In this document: piece after piece, positions 11,053 to 25,945 of the stretch
How the letters are laid out: every line of letters starts with the position of its first letter
How positions within the stretch are numbered: the stretch's first letter is position 1
From: Emiliania huxleyi CCMP1516
Taxonomy: Eukaryota > Haptophyta > Isochrysidales > Noelaerhabdaceae
Assembly: GCF_000372725.1 (NCBI RefSeq)
Contig: NW_005198966.1
Span: 1,883,537-1,947,536 of the forward strand
Length of the DNA stretch: 64,000 nucleotides
Direction of reading: 5' to 3'
Notes under the pieces: generated by a model
The model's database searches: none
What the model saw: the letters and a program-made list of their open reading frames with translations, nothing else
What the model was told of the DNA's origin: nothing
Made by a program: the position numbers and the translations under genes

Positions 11053-12915
11053 ATGCTGCAGCGAAGCATCGAGGTTTGCGCGCGTCCGTTCGTGGACAGT
11101 CAGGGTAACAGCCGACCGCGGCACACGAGCTTGAGGCGCCGCGCCTCGTCCTCGATGCGCACCGCTGCCAAGGAGGCGTTGCTCGAGTCGGGGAAGCTTT
11201 CCATCTCGGCGCCGGCGCAGCCGTCCTGTGGAGACCGACTGCGATACCGCGCCGCTGCAAGTGTGAAGCGGGCTGCCAATGATGTGGGGGGGCTGCTTGT
11301 GGGCTCGCTGATATTCGTCGTCTCGCGCGTGTGGAGTGATGCTCTCAAGGGCTTCATCTTGAGGTTCTCTTCGCCCTGGTTCTACGATGACATCGATCTG
11401 CCCGCAGTACAGCACCCGGCCACCTCGCACCAGTGGCTGCTGCTCGTGCTCTGCCTGGTGCCGGTGGGCGGCCTCTTCAAGCACCTAGCCGAGGATTACA
11501 TCGAGCGGGCTCAGCGGGCGGGGCGCAAGCCCGTGCGCGGCGTAGAGCTGGTGCCCACGGTGATGAATTACATAGTCGGCTGGAATGCGGCATACGGAGC
11601 GCTCGCCTTCTTGGTGGAGCAGAGGGAGGCGGGCTGCAGAACCACGGGCTGCGTCGGACTGAATGTGACACACACGTTGGTCTGGACGGGCGCCACGGCA
11701 GTCTTCATCGCCTTCGTCAAGCCGTATGCGCTCGAGATAGAGTGGGGGTCCGGCGCGTTGATCGACTGGATGGAGGATTACTGCGAGGACTTCCTGGCGC
11801 TCGTCATCCGCGCGCTCTCCATCGTGGTGGTGTGGGGATGCCTCCCCGCCAGCCCCACGCAGGACAGCGGACGAGACTAGCACCTCACACCACCGTGCGC
11901 CGCGCAGATGTTCCTTTGGGACGAGACGGCCTACGACTGGTTCTTCAGCAGCGATTGCGCCGGCGTGCCTGGCGAGAGCTTGGACCCCGCTTTCACCGCC
12001 CGGATGACCTTCGCCTACATGCTTTCGGTCAGCTTCGGAGGCGCGCTCATCTCGACCAAGCTCGCGCAGATGGAGATCTACCTCGCGAAGATCGCTGACG
12101 GCGAACCGAAGGGCCTCTCCTCCGTCGCCATCGAGCTCTCCAACCTAATCCAGATGATGCTCTCTTGGGTGAGCGGCAACTCGGTGATCTACATGCTGTA
12201 CGAGTGGTTCCCGGTGCTGAACGCGGGCCCGAAGGTGCCTGAGAGTCTCCTGCACATCCTGGCGATCACGTTGTTCACCTTCTTGCTGTCATGCCTGTGG
12301 CTGATTGCAAACGCGGGCACGGTGGCCGAGAGCCTCGACGGAGACCGCACCGCCGTGGAACGCTACTTCATAACCAACGCCATGGCCTTTTTTAATGGGT
12401 GGAACCTCTACTTGCTTGGCAAGCTCGCGCTTTGCAAGCTGATTATTGCAATGAAGGGGCCGTTCAAGGAATGGATAGACGGGACGGCGGGTGACGTCTT
12501 CCGCCTCACCGAAGTGGGAGAGGACAAGTTCACCGCCGCCCTCTTTATCGTGGTCGTGCTGCCTGCTGCGACCGTCATCGTCGTCGAGCTGACGTTTGTC
12601 CTCACCGACTGCTACAGCGCGCTCGCAGACCTCGGCGAGGACGAGCGGGAAAGGATGCAAAGTATGGCGTCGGGGAACGAGGCCTTCGGCAACTTCTCCG
12701 ATTCACCGCAGCTTCGAGCCGCCCAAACGATGGCGGCGCGGGTCATGCAGCGATCGCCCATGGCCAGAAAAGTCCGCCGGTCCCGGTCGCGACTGACCTC
12801 CGAGGAGTCCGCCAAGATGTTCTTTTCGAAGCCAGGGGCCTTGCATCGCTCTTCTTCCTCCTCCTCCTCGCTGACTCTAACCCCCGCGGCCAAGGATGAC
12901 GCGGTGATATACTGA
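11053..12915 (+). CDS. Multi-pass membrane protein, family not recognised
   Basis: Two exons, 11053 to about 11829 and 11908-12915, joined by a short GT-AG intron whose donor can be placed at 11824, 11827 or 11830 in the same phase. The product is about 594 residues. Hydrophobic stretches suggest roughly ten membrane segments, for example GGLLVGSLIFVVSRVW, WLLLVLCLVPVGGLF, ALVIRALSIVVVW, LAITLFTFLLSCLWLIANAG and FTAALFIVVVLPAATVIVVE. The C-terminal tail (from about 12650) is hydrophilic and Ser/Arg-rich, probably cytosolic. An in-frame ATG at 10987 is an alternative start, but it lies in low-complexity sequence. A transporter or channel role is possible but nothing in the sequence proves it. 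Part of exon 1 is duplicated in inverted orientation at 18565-18740. Confidence 0.75.
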
Positions 12916-13383
12916 CCTCAGGTTTGGGTTCTACAGACGCGCCCGAGAATGTGTGAGGGCGCCGACCGCCGCCCTGTTCCGCCCTGAAATACGTCGACTC
13001 GGTGTCTCCAGCGCGTCGGGGGTGAGCGACTGTTGGTTTGTCCGTGCAGCTGTGCCAACAGAATGCTCCCCCCCCCCCCTGCCCGCGCGCGCCTTGCTCT
13101 TGTGTGTGTGACCGTTTGTGGGCTCTTCACGTTGTGATATTGTGTCTTTTTGTATTCGTTGTGTGTGCAGTGTGTGTGTGTGCGCGGTGTTGATGATGTG
13201 TCATGTGCGATGTCATTTTGACCATTCCTTGAGCGAGCCGGTGGTGACAGCTGACAGCGGACACGAGGAGTGGGCCGACTGCACGCTAAAGGCTACACAC
13301 TCGCACACCACTTGCAGAGTGGCTCTCCCAGGCGCTCACCCCACGGCAGAGGCACGCCAGCCCCGGGCAGCCGGCCGTCGCTC

Positions 13384-13441
13384 GCCTAAGCGCCTAAGCG
13401 GCCTCGAGCGGGGGGTGCTTAGGGTGCTTAGGCGCTTAGGC
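13384..13441. repeat. Inverted repeat of CTAAGC units
   Basis: GCCTAAGCGCCTAAGC (13384-13399) faces GCTTAGGGTGCTTAGGCGCTTAGGC-type sequence (13417-13441). This makes a strong stem with a GC-rich loop. Confidence 0.6.
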
Positions 13442-15418
13442 AGCCCTTGCGAGCGTGGCGGCGTCGTAAATACAAGTGACTCCGATGACACTGACAATGC
13501 TACTGCTAGTGTCATCGCTCAGAGAGAGCAGTCTGACGCACGTCGTGACTGTCTACCACTGGCCCTGGTCGCACACTGCCACTGAGCTGCGCTGGTGCGG
13601 AAACTCAGCATCAGGTCGAGAGTCGAGGAAGGGGAAGGTCGAGTCGAGGAAGAGAACACAATCAGGGGCGGGGCCGGTAGACCGGTCCGCAGCGCCATAT
13701 ACGTGGCAAAGGACGCGAAAAGTGCCCACTGAAGCTTCTGCACCTTGACTTCAGGTTGAGCTGTGATGATGCCCACAGCACCAGCAGCAAAGGCGGGCGG
13801 GCCGACCCCGCGGCCATCGCCGCCGTCGCCGCCGCCCCCTCCGCCGCCGCCGCCACCTTGGGCTACATCGCCCGCGCCGCCGTTGCACACCGGCTCTCGT
13901 GCTCATTCAACGGCGCCTCGAGTTGCAGGCCGGCGGCGCTGACGTTGTCGTGGTCGGGCTGCCCAACGTCGGCGCGGGAGGGAGGGGGCAAAGAGGTTAT
14001 GGAGAGCGCGAGAGCGAGCGCCAAGAGAGCCCAGATTCTGAGCAGCAGCCCGCCTGGTCATGGGCCACTTGCCTACGTGCGTCCAGCTTCCACTATAGGA
14101 CGAACGCCGAAGTTTGCTCTCCGACGCCGTGCCGAGCGAAACCTTTTCCTTCGAAGCCCGGCGACGTAGCCGGGCGAGCGGAATAGGGCAGCCCTAGAGA
14201 GCACCTTGAGGCCGTTCAATAGAGCCCGTGTTATAGTCGAGGGTCGATCGCCGGCCGGCGCAGTGCTGCTCTGACCGCTCCGCCGGGCCGCCTCCGGGCC
14301 ACCGCCGCGGAGACGTGCACATAGGCAAGTTGGTATTTTCATATATGAACTTCAAAATAACATTGGCTAATCTAATCCTACTCATCGCAACTCGCCAGGA
14401 ACACCCCCACACTATAGGGTCATTGTGTAGCCCTGCTTAGAAGGAAAAGGTTTACTGCAAGGTCCGTATGGCTCACCGTGTAGTCGGCCAGTGATTCTGA
14501 GATCAGGTTAGGCGAGTGGCAGACATTTCAAAAAATGGGCGCCGCAGGCGCCCCGGCGCTCTGCGTGCCCACGATGGTTGGGCGCGCAGCGAGGAAAATT
14601 TTGCGCTCGACAGCCTTTTCTAATAGGAAAATGGCCTCTCCTCGGCGCCATACCGCTTGTCGGCGCACAGCGGAGTTCGCAAGCCGGACCTGCTGCCTTC
14701 CCTTCTACGTACACTTTCAGAATGGAGGCTCAAACGCAGCGCAGGGGCCAGGGCTCAGCTAGCTGTGCTCAGACCAAGTCGATTTGTACCAAAGTTGGTA
14801 GACAGTGCCAAAACCACGGAATGGCTGTTAAATTCGCGCACCTGGTGTCCGCACTGCCGCATGGTGCGAGCCGCCACTCATGAGAAGGTCTCCGCTGCGA
14901 TGCTTTTGCTGCCTGTGTCAATGCAGCAACCCATCGAGCGCGTCACTATATGACCTGACCCCTCCCTCTGACTGATCACCGACGTCGCCAACGGCAAGCC
15001 TGCGTCCGTGTTGCATATGCTCTCCAGTCAGGTTCGCATTGCGGTGAGATGCCAATTCGAGCCACTCGAGCAATCATGCACAATCAATGAGCCGAAGAGC
15101 TGAGACGCAGATTCTTTGCAACCAGGTCACCAGGCAGCTTGAGCCGTTTGACCAGCGCCTCGAACGCATCTCTGTCGGGATGCGGTAGGCGATGCGATCG
15201 GGCGAGACAAGGACCTGCATCGACGCCTGCGCCGGCATACATTGGCGCTCAGCGGGGCGGCTTTCCGAGCGCATTGCCAGCGCGGCGGCGGCCAGAGGGC
15301 TTCTGTGTGCCGACACCGCGGAGCGGGCGCACCGAGGAGAGGCCGAGGCTCAGCATCGCGGCCAGCCACAGCATTGAGGGCGGCAGAGGGCCGCAGCACG
15401 CTCGCAGGCAGCCGGCTG

Positions 15419-15478
15419 CTTCGAGCGGGCGCCCCCAGCTTCGAGCGGGCGCCCCCAGCTTCGAGCGGGCGCCCGGGA
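15419..15478 (+). repeat. 20-bp tandem repeat, three copies
   Basis: The unit CTTCGAGCGGGCGCCCCCAG is repeated at 15419, 15439 and 15459, the last copy diverging at its end. A further partial copy lies near 15490. It is non-coding. Confidence 0.75.
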
Positions 15479-15857
15479 CTGAGTTCCCCGCTTCGAGCGG
15501 GCAGATGCGGCCGGGGATTCGCTTTCTGCCTCCAAAGGGGAAACGACACCTGATCTCAGAATCACTCCGAGGTGTCTGTTTTTATAAAACCCGACTGACA
15601 CTGAGAGGAAGAGAGAAATGATTGTGTGGAGTGTATTTCCGTTCACGCTGTTACACACATTTTTCGTGTTCAGACAGTGATATAACATATGTCCCGAGCA
15701 GCGAGCAGCTTTGCCGCCGGCTTTGTTTGTGGAAACGAGCAAGTGCGGCTCGTACGTCGTGCCCCGGGCGCTTCGGCCCCTGGCCTCCAGAGTCATGCGT
15801 GTACTGTCAGAGGACGCCCACCCAGCCCTGTCGCTCGCTGCGCGCCGCGCGGCCAGC

Positions 15858-16067
15858 TCAGAGCGCATCGGCGTCGATCTCGAGCGCGTCCATGTGCGTC
15901 ACGCCGTCGAAGAGGTCGCGCAGCAGCTGCGCCGGCACCTCGATGTCGGCCTCGGTCGAGCTGCGCTTCTTGCGCCTGGGGTGGCCGCAGACGGCGAGGT
16001 AGAAGGAGGCGACCGCCGCGCCGCCGCGCTTGACGTCGATTGGCGTCCGTCGAGTAAACTGTCGCAA
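15858..16067 (-). pseudogene. Partial tandem copy of the 3' end of the neighbouring gene
   Basis: The translation from about 16040 to the stop at 15858 (IDVKRGGAAVASFYLAVCGH, ending DGVTHMDALEIDADAL) closely matches the C-terminus of the gene ending at 16285. The matching DNA is about 430 bp away in direct orientation. Only the last roughly 60 codons are present, with no upstream exons, so this is a truncated tandem duplicate. It could instead serve as an alternative last exon. Confidence 0.65.
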
Positions 16068-16284
16068 TTCATCGACGGCGGCGCGAAGACGGTCCCAGCA
16101 CTTGTCAGCCCAGGGTCAATACTCTCTCGCCGCGTCTCTCTGCCTCTGAGTCATGCCAACCGCCGCGCCCCTCGCCTCCGAGTCGTGTCTGTACTGTCAG
16201 CGGGCGTGCGCACGCGCTCGCGCCGCGCCCGCCCGGCTCTCCCTCGCTCGCTCCGCGCTCCGCCGCGCGGCCGCAAGCGCGCTC

Positions 16285-17035
16285 TCAGAGCGCGTAGGCG
16301 TCGATCTCGAGCGCGGCCATGTGAGTCACGCCGTCGAAGAGGTCGCGCAGGAGCTGCGCCGGCACCTCGATGTCGGCGTCCGTGTCCGCGCGCCCCCTGC
16401 CGCCCGGGTGACCGAAGACGGCGAGGTAGAAGGAGGCGACCACCGCGCCGCCGCGCTTGACGTCGACGCGGCGGATGTTGCGGCCGTCAGAGGTCTCGGT
16501 GAGCATGCGCATGCAGCTGGTGAAACCGTTGTCGCGCGGCGTGCAGAGCACGCCCTCGTACGCGCCACCCTTCTCAAAGTGCGCATTGCCCAGGTGGTTA
16601 TGCGCCATCAGGCGCGACGGCTCGAGGTGCAGCTGCACGAGCAGGTCTGGGAGGCGGCCGAGCCAGAGCACGCGCAGCCACGGGCCCGCCGCCTTGGCGG
16701 CAGCCTCCGCCTGCGTGCGGCGGAGCAGGATGCGCGCGTCGCGCCGGAGCGACTCCTCGTCCCACTCGTCCGTGCTCGATACGTCGCTCTGGTCCCAGCC
16801 GCGCATCAGCTCTCTCGCCTCGTCGCCGTCGATGCCCCAGGCCTCCTTGCAGGCATGCTCCAGCGAGCGCCACCCCAGAAACGCTGCGGGGTCACTGACG
16901 GGCGCGCCGTTAGCAAGGCGCTTCCGGATGTTCTTGCATGCAGAGCTCGAGCGCCTCCTGCTGCTTGGCATCGGCCGCACCCGCCGCGGGCGCCGGCGCG
17001 GACGACGAGGAGGCGGCCGACGCGCGTCCTACCAT
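16285..17035 (-). CDS. Unrecognised protein with an apparent 1-nt frameshift
   Basis: ATG 17035 opens MVGRASAASSSSAPAPAAGA and continues to ALELCM near 16945. The protein-like reading then resumes one frame over (NIRKRLANGAPVSDPAAFLG onwards) to the stop at 16285. Removing one C in the ATGCAAGAAC stretch would unite the two. This is either a real frameshift or a sequencing error. The body is soluble and acidic, ending VTHMAALEIDAYAL. I do not recognise the family. The C-terminal part is duplicated downstream at 15858-16067, which argues that it is a genuine coding exon. Confidence 0.6.
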
Positions 17036-17752
17036 ATCTCGGCACTACACGGCGCCTCCTACCGACTGGGGTGTGAAATTGGGTGCCGCGACCGAAAAAT
17101 CGGGCCCGCTCACGCATCGATATACGAGGCACATATCCACACTAGGACCTGGCGCATAAGATACATGCGGCTCTACACGCTCGTGCATGATGCGGATTCG
17201 CATTTCAACCCCCAGATCTCACGTGTACGTGACCCAACGCCAGTCCACACAGCGCAAGATGTACCCGGCTCGTGCGAGCCGTGCGTAATCTGTACTGGCG
17301 GCGGCTCTGGCGGCGGCGCCGAAGTACGTGCGGCCGGGCCCATCGCTCAGGCAATCACGACGATTACGCAGCTGCGTGCCAAAATAAATAAATAAAACGA
17401 TCACGCCAAATTTACCCTATACAACATGTACAAAGGCGGTCGCACATCACGATTCACGCGACTCACAGGCAAGGCGCGGGCGACGGCTTCCTCAGAAGCC
17501 GTCGCCCCCACCACAGGAGCTGTTTTAGAATCCCCCCATGACAATCCGGCGGATCTGCAAATCTAAAGGAACACAGTCAGACCAACGACTGGGACACCAG
17601 CGCGGTATCGTAATTCGCGCGCGCGCCGGTGCTGTGATCCTGATGAGAGGGGTGTCTGTGATCCTGAGAGAGGCTTCTCTGCTCCTCGCGGCTGCTCGGG
17701 CTGTGGTGCCTTGGCGCAACAATTAACGCTGATTTCTTTTTTACGATCAAGG

Positions 17753-17754
<2 letters not shown>

Positions 17755-17850
<96 letters not shown>
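17755..17850 (+). repeat. (TG)n microsatellite
   Basis: An uninterrupted GT/TG dinucleotide run of about 95 bp. Cys-Val or His-Thr reading frames across it are artefacts. Confidence 0.98.
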
Positions 17851-17851
<1 letters not shown>

Positions 17852-17959
17852 GCTCGAGCCGTCTCCTGTCTCGAGGCTCTTCCGGCGGCTGCGTGAGCCT
17901 GGCGTGTCCGCCATCGGCGGTTCTGACACACTGGTTTATGCAAAAGAAAAACGCGCGCG

Positions 17960-18226
17960 CTACGTGATCGTGAAGTCAGCAGCCGCTTGCCGCGGCCTCT
18001 GGTAGAAGCCTGCGTCGAGCAGCCCGATGAAGCCGGCCAGCGCGCCCCAGTGGTAGAAGCGCATCCCCGTGCACTCGGTGGCGTTGCGCCACGGCGAGAA
18101 GTTCTCGCACACATGCCGGTGGGCGCGCCACTGCGTCAGGAAGAGCGCGCCCATCTGCTTGCACAGCGCCGCGCGCGCCGTCGTCACCAGCGGCACGTTG
18201 ACATACGCCTCGCGCGACCAGTACGT
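17960..18226 (-). pseudogene. Orphan last exon, glycoside hydrolase (GH63/six-hairpin)-like
   Basis: The minus-strand translation runs LTYWSREAYVNVPLVTTARA, then HVCENFSPWRNATECTGMRF, then YHWGALAGFIGLLDAG, to a stop at 17960. This resembles the C-terminal part of (alpha/alpha)6 glucosidases of the GH63/GH37 type, with a Y-W-R motif, an ENF/Y-x-P motif and a terminal WGAL segment (family knowledge, similarity judged by eye). Upstream, coding similarity stops in an ACCCGAGATT repeat (18227-18300), so only the 3' exon remains. It may be a pseudogene, or the last exon of a gene whose other exons I failed to find. Confidence 0.45.
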
Positions 18227-18300
18227 GAGGTTACCCGAGATTACCCGAGATTACACCCGAGACTACACCCGAGACTACCCGAGACTACGCCGAGAAAAAC
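18227..18300 (+). repeat. ACCCGAGA(T/C)TAC short tandem repeat
   Basis: Imperfect tandem units of TTACCCGAGA and CACCCGAGAC abut the orphan glycosidase-like exon and mark where coding similarity ends. Confidence 0.75.
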
Positions 18301-18564
18301 ACGGCTCACGGGGCTCGAGCGAAACCGAAAGGCCGAAAGCAAAAATATGTCCACGAATCTGTCGCGGCACGCGGCGAGTTTGCGTCGGCTTCTATCATAA
18401 GTAAGTCGTACTAGTAACGTAAAAGAGGCAAACTCTTCCTCTGGTGGAGAAGGGTTTGCAGCGCTCTGCCGCTTCTCTACACTCGAAAACTCCGTCAGCT
18501 GCCATTGTATCCGCTGTGTGTGGTGGACTATCTTGTTCACGGGGCCCCGTGAGAGCTGCGTGGG

Positions 18565-18740
18565 CAGTAATCCTCCATCCAGTCGATCAACGCGCCGGAC
18601 CCCCACTCTATATCTCGAGCGCATACGGCTTGACGAAGGCGATGAAGACTGCCGCGGCGCCCGTCCAGACCAACGTGTGTGTCACATTCAGTCCGACGCA
18701 GCCCGTGCGCCGTGGTTCTGCAGCCCGCCTCGCTCCCTCC
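18565..18740 (-). pseudogene. Inverted copy of part of exon 1 of the 11053 membrane-protein gene
   Basis: The reverse complement matches about 11620-11783 almost base for base, including LRRTECDTHVGLDGR-type shadow words and the true-frame IEWGSGALIDWMEDYC. A small insertion breaks the frame near ACCACGGCGCACGGGC. It stops abruptly at both ends with no intron or flanking exon sequence. It is a segmental exon duplicate with no coding future. Confidence 0.85.
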
Positions 18741-18944
18741 TATATAAAAGTTTTGGAAAGAGACAACACGCCGCGCACATTTGACAAAACGAAAACAAAA
18801 GTCTGCCGAGATGTGTCGTTCGGGTTTGATGCGCGGGGGCATGGCGCGGTGCACATTTCACAGCCCCCCGCCCCCCTCTATAATAGCGCGTTGGATCCCC
18901 ACAACACGCGCGCGACGGGCGACTCATGTGCGTGCGCATCGCGC

Positions 18945-22664
<3,720 letters not shown>

Positions 22665-25600
22665 TCACTCCGACGAAGCGGCCCGCTCTGCCTCCGGCGC
22701 TTCCTTCCAGCGCCCCTTCTTGAGGAGCACGGCGCCAGAGTCAAAGATGCGCTGCAGCCAGTGGGTGTCCTGAAACTCCGCCTTGAGCGACTTGCGAAGC
22801 GAGTCGATGACGACGAGCGGCGGGACCTTGCCCTTCGCGGTGCCGCCGTGTAGCATGCTCGGGTACGACGTGATCGTGGGCGACGTCTCTCCGACCCTCT
22901 TCTGCGCGGTCTCGGCGGCAAAGTTCTTCTTCTCCATGATGGTGACGTGGCCATTCTCGCGCTCGAACTCGACGAGCTTGCACTTCTCGCACTTGTCAGG
23001 CTGGAGCGACGGCCAGCAGCCAAGAGCCTCGTACGAGAAGGTGGCGAACGTCGATGACTCGCACGCGGGCGGCTTGTACGCGAGCCACGGCAGCCGCACC
23101 TCCATCCGGCCGGCCTTGAGCACGCGGTTGCCGTTGTCGTACCCGGTGATGTACTCGACCACCGTGTCATAGTGGACCGGCCCGCCTCCGAGCACGAACT
23201 GCGTGTCGCCGCCGCGCTCGAACAGCCGCGACCAGTAGTCGACGACCGGCTGCGACTCGATCGGGTCGAGGACGCGGATGTCGTTGAGGAACGCGAGGCA
23301 GCGAGCGCTCGACGAGCCGGGCGAGGTGAGGCGGGCGCGGACGGTCTCCTCGCCGTACGGCTTCTCCTTGCACGCGCCCGAGCCAAACTGCACGCCCTCG
23401 TTCCGCTGCGCGAGCAGCTCGCGGTGCACGAGGCTCAAGAAGGCATCGCGCTTTTTGGGCGTCTGGATTGTGCCGTCGCGGTAGCGGAAGAAGAGCTCGG
23501 CCTCGCCGAACCCGTTCACCTCTTTGCTGCCGCAACCCTCCTCTGCGAGGCGCCCATCGGGCATGATCAGCTTCGAGAGCTCCGTGATAAGATCGTCGCC
23601 ACGCACGAGATCCTCTTGGCTGAGACCCGACGGGAATCGCATCTGGCCCGTCGGCGCTACAACCAGCTTGCGGAGCGCGTGCTGCTGCTCCTTCTCCAGC
23701 GCCGCCCGCCGCCGCCACTCCTCGCGCCGCGCCGCCATCTGCACGGCCAGCTCGCGCGCAAAGGCGACCACTGCCTGCTCAAACGCGCAGCTGCCAGAGA
23801 AGTCGCAGCGATCGACGTCGCCTGGCCCGTACTCCCAAGGGAGCAAGCCATCGGGGCAGCGGTCGCTGGTGTCAGAGTCGAACTCCTTTGCCGGCGTCGC
23901 CACCGCGCCGCTGCCGCACGCCACCGGCGGCTTGCGGCCGTCTTGCGTAACGTACATCTGCAGCGCGGGCAGCAGCTCCTTGACCACCACCCGCGTCATC
24001 TCGGCGAGGAGGCGCGCGACGAGGGCGAGGGTGGCGATCGGCGTTTGCCACGTGCCGAAGAGGAACCGCAGCGCCTCCTCCATGTCGCCGTCGGGCAGCA
24101 TCGTGCGCAGCGTCGCATGCTCCTCCTTGTCGACGAGAGCGGCAGCCACCGGTGCTAGCAGTCGAGACATCGACGGCAGCGGCTCCGCGCCGAGCGCGTG
24201 GAGCAGCCCGTCGAGCAAGCGGAGGCAAAATCGCTCCACCGAGAGCCGGCTCTCTCCATCCGTCGGCACCTCGCTCTGCTCGTGCACCGCGACGCAGAGG
24301 TTGCCGCATAGACGGTCCGCCGAGTCGGCCAGCCCGTCCTCGGAGATCGAGCGCAGCACGGCGCAAGCCGACTTGAGCTGATCGATGCGATGGCTCAAGC
24401 CCACCGCGGCCACCTCCACCGCCCACGCGAGCAGCTCGGCCTGCACCGTGCGGCACGGCTGGCCTCCGAGCGTGGCGGAGGCGGCCTGCCTCAGCGCGGC
24501 GGCGCCGATCTTGCCGCCGCCGCACGCTTGCTGCGCCGAGGCCGCGTGCACGAGGAAGGGCGAGGGCTCGCCGCCCACCTCCCCCGCCCAGAGCAGCCCC
24601 AGCACGTGCTCCTTCAGCAGCGCGAAGTCGCCCGGCCTGCACGACGAGGACAGCCTCGTCAAGGTGCAGGCGCTGGTCGCGCCGACGCTCGACGGGTCGA
24701 AGCCCGCCGCGGTGAGGTCGTCGAAGCTCTTCCCGAGGCCGCCGCCGACGAGCATCGCGACGAGCTTGTCAACGCGGTCGCCGGCCACGCCGAGCGCGAC
24801 CTGATCCAGCGGCTGCATCATCGCGCGGCTGCGCTCCAGTCGCTCCCCCGCCTCGCGTGCCGCCTCCGCATTGCGGTAGGCACGCAGGCCGCCCGCCTCC
24901 GCCACCTCCACCGCCCACGCGAGCAGCTCGGCCTGCACCGTGCGGCACGGCTGGCCTCCGAGCGTGTCGGAGGCGGCCTGCCTCAGCGCGGCGGCGCCGA
25001 TCTTGCCGCCGCCGCACGCTTGCTGCGCCGAGACCGCGTGCACGAGGAAGGGCGAGGGCTCGCCGCCCACCTCCCCCGCCCAGAGCAGCCCCAGCACGTG
25101 CTCCTTCAGCAGCGCGAAGTCGCCCGGCCCGCACGACGAGGACAGCCTCGTCAAGGTGCAGAAGCTGGTCGCGCCGACGCTCGACGGGTGGAAGCCCGAC
25201 GCGGTGAGGTCGTCGAAGCTCTTCCCGAGGCCGCCGCCGACGAGCATCGCGAGGAGCATGTCGACGCGGTCGCCGGCCACGCCGAGCGCGACCTGATCCA
25301 GCGGCTGCATCATCGCGCGGCTGCGCTCCAGTCGCTCCCCCGCCTCGCGTGCCGCCTCCGCATCGCGGTAGGCACACAGGCCGCCCGCCTCCGCCACCTC
25401 CACCGCCCACGCGAGCAGCTCGGCCTGCACCGTGCGGCACGGCTGGCCTCCGAGCGTGTCGGAGGCGGCCTGCCTCAGCGCGGCGGCGCCGATCTTGCCG
25501 CCGCCGCACGCTTGCTGCGCCGAGACCGCGTGCACGAGGAAGGGCGAGGGCTCGCCGCCCACCTCCCCCGCCCAGAGCAGCCCCAGCACGTGCTCCTTCA

Positions 25601-25945
25601 GCAGCGCGAAGTCGCCCGGCCCGCACGACGAGGACAGCCCCGTCAAGGTGCAGGCGCTGGTCGCGCCGACGCTCGACGGGTGGAAGCCCGACGCGGTGAG
25701 GTCGTCGAAGCTCTTCCCGAGGCCGCCGCCGACGAGCATCGCGGGGAGCTTGATGACCCAGACGCCGGCCGCGCCGAGCGCGACCTGATCGAGCGGCTGC
25801 ATCAGCCGCTTGCCGAAGGCGAGCGTGTCTTCTGCAGAAGGCTCCGCAGCAGTGGCTCCCGCGACCAGAGACGACGCGGCCGCGGCCTCCACCTTCGGCC
25901 GCTTGCCTGCGCGAGGGCCGCCAGCCGCAGCACCACAGCCGCTCT
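22665..25945 (-). CDS. Large unrecognised protein with three 164-residue repeats
   Basis: One long frame ends at 22665 and is open to about 25945, where an in-frame TAG is part of a possible CGCGTAG acceptor. No in-frame ATG starts the conserved part, so an upstream exon (possibly ATG 26009) is likely. The N-terminal half has three tandem repeats of about 164 residues containing MQPLDQVALG, LVGGGLGKSFDDLTA, CGPGDFALLKEHVLGLLWAG and CRTVQAELLAWAVEVA. A helical linker follows. The C-terminal domain of roughly 330 residues contains GLSQEDLVRGDDLITELSKL, LFFRYRDGTIQTPKKRDAFL, FLNDIRVLDPIESQPVVDYW, a KCEKCK motif and WLQRIFDSGAVLLKKGRWKE. A basic patch GKRPKVE near the start could be a nuclear signal. 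I do not recognise either domain. Confidence 0.75.
24410..25800 (-). repeat. Three tandem 492-bp coding repeats
   Basis: Words such as CGAGCAGCTCGGCCTGCACC recur at 24431, 24923 and 25415, a period of exactly 492 bp (164 codons). Copies two and three are almost identical and copy one is slightly more diverged, which implies recent amplification that kept the frame. Confidence 0.93.

Larger units (their letters stand above)
12916..15850. other. Intergenic, no supported gene
   Basis: Nothing here reads as a confident gene. It includes a poly-C run near 13070, a hairpin near 13385-13441, GCCGCCGCC runs near 13815-13860 and a 20-bp tandem repeat at 15419. A minus-strand stretch near 13690-13760 has a membrane-like reading (KLQWALFASFATYMALRTGL) that could be a lone exon, but I cannot support it further. 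Confidence 0.4.

Noticed and set aside
10397-11260. Pro/Ser-rich minus-strand open frames
   Set aside because: Produced by the G-rich minisatellite; no domain or plausible start.
17711-18114. Cys-Val and His-Thr repeat proteins
   Set aside because: Direct readings of the (TG)n microsatellite.
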